Shown one piece after another: positions 24,501-33,500 of a DNA stretch of 64,000 nucleotides (positions are counted from its first letter, which is position 1; every line of letters begins with the position of its first letter). The notes beneath the pieces were generated by a model. The model searched no databases and had not been told where the DNA came from. It worked only from the letters and a program-made list of their open reading frames with translations. The stretch spans positions 248,001 to 312,000 of the forward strand of contig OX465580.1 in the NCBI GenBank assembly GCA_950022655.1, in the 5' to 3' direction. A program made the position numbers and the translations under genes. The DNA comes from Alentia gelatinosa. Its lineage: Eukaryota; Annelida; Polychaeta; Phyllodocida; Polynoidae.

Positions 24501-27500
24501 GAATGAAGTTTGTTCTTTTCTGGTGCTGGTCGATACAATTACTCCAATAAAAACAACATCCTGGATGATGTTTTCCATTTAGTGTTATATGACAAAGGAG
24601 AAGATATTTTATAAATCAATATTTTTGTATACAACACCTTAGAAGACATTTAGGTTACTGTTATCATCAAAACATCTTATGCTTACACCACATTATTTCA
24701 AACAACACCATAGCCCAAAACACACTTCTAAGATATTTTTTTGTTGATCCTAATTTATACAACACCCCCTTATTATTATCATTCGTAAAATATTAAACTC
24801 CCGCATACCCGCTTTACTGGGATCGGGGTCTGAAGCTGAGAACCTCGGTGGTGGGAGACGTTGTTGGCACCCTCCTTACCTCTGACCTCCCTGATCCCCA
24901 CTCAGTGGACAGCCTAACCACCATAATATATTTTTCCCGTTATTGTTTATTTCTGAGGTAGAAACTAGGGTTAATCAACTCTATTTCCAGTAGGCTCCAG
25001 GGCCAAGACATGAGTTTAGAAATCTTTGTATGGTTATAACAGTGATTACAGCTCATTAAAGACACAACCTTTTCATATGATAATTTTGACTGTTCCTGTT
25101 TTCACAGATGAGTATGGATATAAAGTAGCAAGTCGAATTTGCGAGCACAAACATGTGACCGACCAACGTTTAGACAAAGCAATTGACCTCGACAAGCAGT
25201 ATGTAAGGCTGAGGCTACTTAACATTGACCCAGTTCCTGAACACAAACCGATCGACATACTGTCAAAAGGACATGACAAGCAGCGCCCGGATTACTACCA
25301 AGCAGCTCTAGAATCTCGTGGTGGACGAGATATCAAAGATGAAGACTTGATCGAGGAAGACAAGTCCGGCAGTTTTATTCTGATCAGTGGTCGTGCTGGT
25401 ATCGGGAAGTCAACCTGGGCACAACACTTAACACGGAAATGGGCACATGGTGAATGGGCAGAAGACTACAAGGCAATTTTCCTCCTCAATGTGCGCTACT
25501 TTCTTAATTCCCAGACAAAAGTTGATCTTCCAAGTCTTCTCAGCTTTTACTGTTTATACAACTTAGACTCCAAGATCGATGTGACTTGGATTGAAAATCA
25601 CAGTGAGAAGCTGTGCTTTGTGATAGGTAAGTTTATCGTGTTATTCTATTTAGTTGAGTTAGGTCTGATTCAATTGTAATTTTCAAGACAAACCTCATCA
25701 CAAGCTGATTATTTCTGATAATGGTGATCTCAAATAGACATTATTCACTTGCTACCTTGCCACTGTTTATTCAGATCAATGTTTGATCATAACATGAACC
25801 TTTGTCTGGATATGAACTGTGAATAAAGCCTGAACTATTTACAGATGGCCTTGATGAAATCTCTAACTTCAAAGAAGCATGGGAAGAGGAATGTCCGGAA
25901 ACTGATCTTAGACATGAAGCAACACCTCTACGATGGTGCTTCATTCTGCTGAAAAGAGCTTGTTTGACATCATCCACCCTCATTGCCTGTTCCAGGTGAG
26001 ATCTTTGACAACATACATATTGCTGGCTGGAGTTTACTATTTCCATCGACAGCTGTGCGAGTAATCTGACAGAAAACCAAGTACCTTCACAGTTACTAAA
26101 TCCTTTATGAATAATATTGTAGTGGGGTGGGAATCCAGCAGTGTTCGTTTGTTTCACGGAAGATGGCGCGAAGTGCCGATCCTTACTGTGTAGTGATTCT
26201 GGACAACGCCGCACATGAGAGTGGCGCGGCAGAGGCCGGGATTACGTAATGCTGGGTATATATACTGTAGCGGTCGGGGGGCGTCGTCTCTTGCGGGTTT
26301 GAGTGAGTTCCGGGGGAGTTCCGGGGGAGCTCCGCGGGAGTCTCCGTATTGAGGTCTCTCCCGGGGGACGAGAGCTCGCGAGAGATGACGTCATCTGCTT
26401 CCGTATATAAACAGAAGCCGTCTGCGGCTTCATCAGTCTTCTCCTAGACTCTGAGCGATACATATCAAAGGATTAAAGGCTTCGAGTGGCCTTGGCTGTA
26501 GCTCCAAAGTTATAATAAAGGTTCATCAACGCTATCGAAGTGGAATATTCTCGTCCTTGTCATTCTGTACACATGATCGTTACATTGGTGGCAGCGGTGG
26601 GATTTATTCCCGGTTTTTACGATCCCAGAATGACAAGAAGTGCAGTAGGCAGTTTACCATGCAGTGGGTAGGAGACACGTCAGCCTTGAGATCGTGTCGG
26701 CTGCTACCTTGCCAAGTATTAAAGGCCAGAGGACGTCTACATTTCATAGTCCGCACTCGGGTGACTTCGCGGCTGCCGGCACTCACGCACCCCGGGGAGA
26801 AGGGCGGCGCCCGGGGAGAGTGCGGCCAATCCGGAGACCGGGGAGTGCTCTAAGCGGGGGCGGCGGATTTCCGCAGAGACGGCTATATACAGGGGAAGGT
26901 GCGGCCCCCGGGAGACCCGGGAAGAGTGCGGCACCCCGTCGCGGCAGACCTCGCCGATACCGGCACTCGCGGGTGAGTGCGGCGCCCGGGGAGAGTGCGG
27001 CCAATCGGGAGACCGGGAAGTGCTCTCCGCGGGGGCGGCGGATTTACGCGGAGACGGCTATACACTGGGGAAGGTGCAGCCACCCGGGAGATCGGGGTGA
27101 GGACGGCCCCCCGGGTAGCACGGCGGCCTCTCCCCCGGAAGGTGCGGCGGCCCCACCCCGGAAAGTGCAGGGGGCCCTCCCACGGGAAGTTCAGGGGAAG
27201 TGGGACAGCCCCCGGAGATGTGGCCCCCGCTGGAAGCACGTCTCCCTCGGAAATGCGGGGAAAGTGCAGCGCTCCCCGGGAAGATCGGGGTGAGGACAGC
27301 CCCCGGGAAGATCGGGGTGAGGGCGGTCCCCGGGAAGATCGGGGTGAGGACAGCCCCCGGGAAGATCGGGGTGAGGGCGGCCCCCGGGGAGATCGGGGTG
27401 AGGACGGTCCCCGGGAAGATCGGGGTGAGGACAGTCCCCGGGAAGATCGGGGTGAGGACAGTCCCCGGGAAGATCGGGGTGAGGACAGCCCCCGGGGAGA

Positions 27501-30500
27501 TGGCGGAGCCTCGGGAGTCAGGGAAGAGCGCGGCCCTCGGGGAGAGTGCGGCATCCGGGAGTCTGGGAAGAGTGTGGCGCCCGCGGAGGGTGCAGCCCCC
27601 GAGGAGGGTGCAGCCCACTAGGAGGGCTGCAGCCCCCGAGGAGGGTGCAGCCCCCAAAGGGAGTGCGGCCCCTGGGGGGGTGCAGCCCCCGGGGGGAGTG
27701 TGTCCCCCGAAGAGGGTGCAGCCCCCCAGGATAGTGCAGCCCCCCGGGCAGATTGCGGAGACTGGACTAGACACTGGGCCAGTCCGGGGCTCTGAGTCTA
27801 TACTAGGCACTGGGCCAGTCTGGGAGCGTGGTCTCCCCTGGAAGCGGGGAGAGGGTGATCCCCGGAGAGAGGATGGCCCCCGGAGAGAGGGCGGCCCCCC
27901 GGGAGGTGGGGGTGGGGACAGGCCCCCGGGAGATCGGGTTGAGGACGAGCACCTGGGAGATCGGGGTGAGGACGAGCCCCCGGGATATCGGGGTGAGGAC
28001 GAGCCCCCGGCAAGTCGGGGTGGGGACGACCCCCCCGCAAGATCGGGGTGAGGACGACCCCCCAGAAGATCGGGGTGAGGATGAGCCCCTGGAAGATCGG
28101 GGTGAGGGCGAGCCCCCGGGATATCGGGGTGAGGACGAGCCCCGGCAAGTCGGGGTGGGGACGACACCCCAGAAGATCGGGGTGAGGACGACCCCCCGGG
28201 AGATCGGGGTGGGGACGAGCCCCTGGAAGATCTGGGTAAGAACAAGCCCCTGGAAGATTGGGGTGGGGACGAGCCCCCGGAAGATCGGGGTGAGGATGAG
28301 CCCCTGGAAGATCGGGGTGAGGACGAGCCCCCGGGAGAATGGGGTGAGGACGAGCCCCGGAAGGGAAGGGAAAGTGCTGCCTGCCTCTGAGTGCAGGGCG
28401 CATGGAGTGCAGGACGTGGAAGTGCAGAATGCAGGAGTGCAGGATACTGATGTGCAGAGCATAGGCATGCAGGGCATAGGCGTGCAGGGCATAGGCATGC
28501 GGAGCATAGGCGTGCAAAGCACAGACGTGCAGGACACAGACGTGTGGAGCATAGGCGTGCAGGGCATAGGCGAGCGGAGCATAGGCGTGCGGAGCATAGG
28601 CGTGCAGAGCACAGGCGTGCTGGGCAAGGGTGTGCATGGCATAGGCGTGCGGAGCATAGGCGTGCGGAGCATAGGCATGCGGAGCATAGGCGTGCAGGGC
28701 ACAGATGTGCAGGACACAGATGTGCGGAGCATAGGCGTGCAGGGCATAGGCGTGCAGGGCATAGGCGTGCAGGGCATAGGCGTGCTGTGCACAGCGAGCC
28801 CAGGAATAAGGCAGGGACTGGTGCAGAGGAGAGGAGACTGGTGCAGAGGAGCAAGCCACCAGGGCGGGAGGCGATGATTGGGGTGAGCGGGGGCACCTGG
28901 AAGATCAGGGTGAGGATCAGCCCCCCCAGAAGGCAGAAGCACCCGGGGTGAGGTTGGAGTGCCCCCCGGAGGAGGGGGCCAGGTAGCAGTGGGGTGAGGC
29001 TGGAGTGCCCCCTGGAGCAACGAAGAAGGGGAGAGCGGGGAGAGGCGGTAGTGCCCCCCAGTGAAGACGGGAGGTAGGCTGCCCAGGGGCCACTCCAAGA
29101 AGCGGGGAGAGGCGGTAGTGCCCCCCAGAGAAGACGGGAGGTAGGCCGCCCAGGGGCCACTCCCAGAAGAACCTTGTCGATTGCAACGTTTAAGAGTTAA
29201 AGTAATTCGTAATTTTCTGGAACATTGTTAACTTTTCAGTCGTTAGTACCAGTGAGCATGTAGTCTTGTCAATGGGTTGCTCTCCCCCCGGTCTAGTCTA
29301 GGGCCGCGTAGGTTTTTAATAGTGTTGGGAGAGTGTAGCGGTCGGGGGGCGTCGTCTCTTGTGGGTTTGAGTGAGTTCCGGGGGAGTTCCGGGGGAGCTC
29401 CGGGGGAGTCTCCATATTGAGGTCTCTCCCGGGGGACGAGAGCTCGCGAGAGATGACGTCATCTGCTTCCGTATATAAACAGAAGCCGTCTGCGGCTTCA
29501 TCAGTCTTCATCAGTTCATACGTGCTGGGGTACGGTAATTATGGGAAAGATGTTCTAGATCTTTCCGGAAAGTAGTGAATAATAAACATCCCTGTTTATT
29601 AAAAGACGTTGTTGTGTTATGTGTGACTAGGTCTGTGCAAACTAACCGAAAACCGAACCAACCTACGTAGAGTGCGTAGGGTGGGATCCTGCCTGGAACT
29701 AGCGTTCTGGATTGGGGTCATCCAACCTGCTAGACAGGCAGCGACCACCACAATATCAATTACTATGAAGTTATATGCTCAGTATTGTTCCTAGTGTTCA
29801 ACTACTATAAACATTAGGCATTAACTACCATATCTCTTTTCATACACACAAAATGACATTATCATTGATTTTTGAGTTTTACTATGAAAATACACTGGCT
29901 TCCTCATTTAGTTTCATTATTTAGGCAATTGTATGAACATTATATGCAATTCTCTAAACCATCCCTTGTGTGATTAGGTCCTATATATCACTGTTTATGC
30001 ATTTCCCAGGAGTTTAGAAACTTGTTTTCAGACTGATTTCATTGGTGCTGTCCATGTTCTCTTTGTTTGGCTTTTTTTCTTTCTTTGTTGACAACCGAAA
30101 AGCCGACCAATAAACAGGTCCCTTACACAGGAAGCAAGAAATCTAAGCAGGAAATTCGATGGTTCTTAGTTTGGTTGTGTAGTCCTACATAGGCTAAAGG
30201 AAGTCTCAACAACACCAATCGATTATTCATCTTTGTCAAGAATGCCAGAGGACATATACATCCCTCAAAACAGGCAGCCTATACCCTTTCTTGTCCCATG
30301 CTCATAGTTCAATATGGTTTTCAGCAGTGATATTTTGATACATTGTGTAGGGGTCGGGTCTATCTAGCGGTGGTGTGTTCGCTGTTCGCCAGAGGGAGCA
30401 GGAAGTCAGTGCCTGCTGTGTGGTGGTTTAGGTGAGCCCGTGCACGCAGGTGTTACGGGTTCACCCAGATTACATAACTCGCCATGTAGATAAGCTCGAG

Positions 30501-33500
30501 TTTGAAGTGGACAGTATTCCTCGTACATTCTCTCTGTGAAGAGTGAATCCTTGGAACCTCATTTAACCGTAGGGAGCCAGAGCCGGCGACCGCTACAGTT
30601 GCACGGATGCCCTGAAGATTCATCATCTGCTGAGGGAACATAACATCAATAATTACATCTAGGCATAGACGCTCATAAAAGCTGCATCTACTAAGGTTTT
30701 CATCTAAATATGTCCATACTGGGTGCCCATGTAGACAACATAGATATCTGACTTGTATCCTTACACACATAATGGGCATCTGACGTAGATCTATATCTGC
30801 GTGGGCATAAATGTACATATAAAAAATAAAAAGATGTTGACCAACAGTCCCCTATACACATATTGTCAGCTGCAGCTAACACCGACACTGACCTAACCAT
30901 CCGTAAACAAGCGTTCATCCTGTGAAACATCTTTAATCAATCAAATCATGGGCTTAAGAAAGGAGGCGCTATTTTGCAATTGTTTATATACAAATCTTCT
31001 CTTTAGCAAAACAGTGCATTTATGAGTGTTTTGTGTTTTCATGTTTAAGGCCATTCTTCCATTTGAGCCTGATCACGCCCACCAAACAGATAGAGGTGAT
31101 GGGGTTGACACGTGACATGGTGATGACGTTTATGGAGCGTAATGTGAAACAGGACCGAATTGCTCATGTTAAAAACTGCCTGAAGGAGAACCCGACCCTC
31201 CTGTCTGTGTGCGCCATCACCTACTACTGTGCCGCCCTCTGCAGGGTTCTGGAGGGGAGTGATGACAGACTGGAGGTAGAACTGACAACATACACGCAGA
31301 TAACGTCATACATCATCGAGGTAGGTGTAATTAGGAATAACGTCTTATATGGCTAATTCGTAATATATGTGTGAGTGCTGATCCCTGACTAAAGGATCAC
31401 ATCTCTTGAAACTCTTTTAATCTCAGAATAAGTGTATCGGGAATTCTGTGAATTCTGGGAGATCAGGTTTTGTTTGAGGTGTTTAGATATGCTGAAATGT
31501 GGGGTATTTTCTGGATCCTTTTCCAGATAAAAACATGCTATGAAATCATGCCTTTCTTCCTCATATAGTTGTGTTCTATGCTGTTGCAATATTTGATAAT
31601 TATGCTGATAATTCCTGAGATTTTGTTTAGTGGAGGTTCATCAAAAGGAATCTATAACTTAAATACATGTTGTTTTCTATTACCACAGGACTATATGAAA
31701 AGGTGTCTCAAAACTGATTCTGTTGACATCAGCCTTAGAGCTATTTCTAAACTAGCTTTAGATAATCTGGTAAATACAAGTTCTTCTGATATCACCCGAC
31801 TCATTTTTGATGAAGAGCAGATGAAAGAGGCCAGAATCACTAACAATCTAAGTAAGATATTTAAATCTGATCTTATCGTTTAAACATATAAATATTTTTG
31901 AACATTTATCTTGTATTTAGAACAGAATATACCATTTGACTACTTGTAATAATGGAATACCTTGACAGAATCAACATTTGGCAGATAACCCCCTTGATAT
32001 CATAATCTAATATTGTTTATAATACTTTAAATTTATGTTTCCGTCAGTATGTAAATGATTACTCACTGAACAATGTCATTATCCATTACAGCGCGTCAGT
32101 TGTGCAGTGCTGGGATACTGGTGCAGACAAAGGTCCCAGATCCTGAGAACTCAGGCCAGGAGCTGGTGTTGACCCAGTTTGCCCACCTCTCCATCCAGGA
32201 GTTCATGGCCATGATGGCTTTCATCAGTCAGGGAGGGGATGATCGGTATCTCATACAGGTGTTTAAGACTGAGCAGCTTCTCATGGCCCAGTTCTTTGTC
32301 TTCGGTCTCACGTTTAACAGAAATCACCCCAACATCAAGAACATAACAGGAAAACTGCATGTCACTGAAGGGAATGCAGGCGACGAAATGGACACTAGCT
32401 CCTTTGAAATCCTGCTGGTTAGTGTTGTTTAGTATATATCTATAGGTATTCGTATTACTGCGTATTTAGAATGATATCAATATTTCCTCACTATACACAA
32501 TGGGCTGGCATGGCGTGTATGTGTCATTGACACTCCCCCCACCTGGTGTCTCTCACCTACACTAACATCAAACACACAACGCCCCCTACCATCCGCTTTG
32601 TGCACCTCCTCCCAACACGTCACTTCCCTCTCCTTCTCACCACCCGCCATCACACTCATAAATCTCCGCTCTTTACCTACCCACCCAACACCAAATTCTA
32701 TTATCTCATCATTTATACCAACTTACATTCCTCCAACAATTTCATCTATTTATTTGTATAAAACAAACATATCAACAATCAAATTTTACTGAGTATTTCA
32801 TATTACATAAATATGTTTATACTACACTTGTAGAGTTTGTCGATTATACTTAATATACTTTACTTACCCAAGCCTCATGTCTCTCTCTTTTGCTCACCAT
32901 TAGCGGGGAGAGATATGTTAATGATATTGAGTCTAAACTCATTATTTTAATGGATGTTTTCATTTTCAATGGTTCCCATTGAATGTATTTGGAAAGTCAA
33001 TGAATTTATTTTTACATGTACTTTAGCATTCAAATTCATTTTAGAGATCTGTGTTTTACCTTACAATTGTGGAGAAGAGAAAGCATAATTGTAGCTAAAG
33101 GACTGTAACAGCATGTTTTACTCTCTCCTTTTCTTTAGCTTAGTCAACATGAATTTATATTTGTCTAGTTAATTATAAAGACAGACAAGGTTTCTTCTCA
33201 TACTTGGAACTGTCGGCTTATTGATAGTTTATGGTAGCATTGTCTTTTGTACCAAAATATTATTAGAATTATGTTTTTAAATTCACTAAAGTATATACAG
33301 TAAATTATATTTCCATAGGTTTTATTTCCAGTAATTCTCTTTACTCTTACAACCATCAATACGATACTTTACAGCCATTGATCTGACACATTAGAGTCAT
33401 CCTGCCTTGATGTGGCACAGATACTGATATCTTATCTATACCTCACAGGGGGACCTGACTACAATGCAGGCTTTACAATGCATTCATGAGTCACAATCTG

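Larger units (their letters stand above)
26266..29650 (+). mobile_element. Non-autonomous LTR-type element with tandem-repeat interior
   Basis: Two 176-bp direct repeats (26266-26441 and 29334-29509) begin TGTAGCGGTCGG and differ at only three positions. Each holds a CRE-like TGACGTCA and a TATATAA box about 20 bp apart, as in an LTR U3. Downstream of the left copy an AATAAA at 26513 and a TTACA end at 26584 are followed by TGGTGGCAGCGGTGGG, a plausible tRNA primer-binding site. The interior encodes no recognised Gag, protease, RT or integrase and is dominated by GC-rich tandem repeats. This resembles a TRIM/LARD-type non-autonomous element. Confidence 0.7.
25996..31049 (+). other. Intron 12, 5.05 kb, carrying an LTR-type element
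   Basis: Splits the NACHT domain between Walker B and the sensor Arg. It contains the LTR-type element at 26266-29509 and otherwise unrecognised sequence at 25996-26265 and ~29640-31049. Confidence 0.7.

Noticed and set aside
27058..29160. A 700-codon minus-strand open frame and overlapping plus-strand frames of 283 and 349 codons
   Set aside because: All lie over tandem repeats whose unit length is divisible by three, so several frames remain open together. The peptides are periodic, with no domain and no splice or start context.
30586..30600. A minus-strand copy of the LTR start (CTGTAGCGGTCG)
   Set aside because: Only about 12 bases match the LTR at 26266; the neighbouring sequence does not, so it cannot be called a solo LTR.
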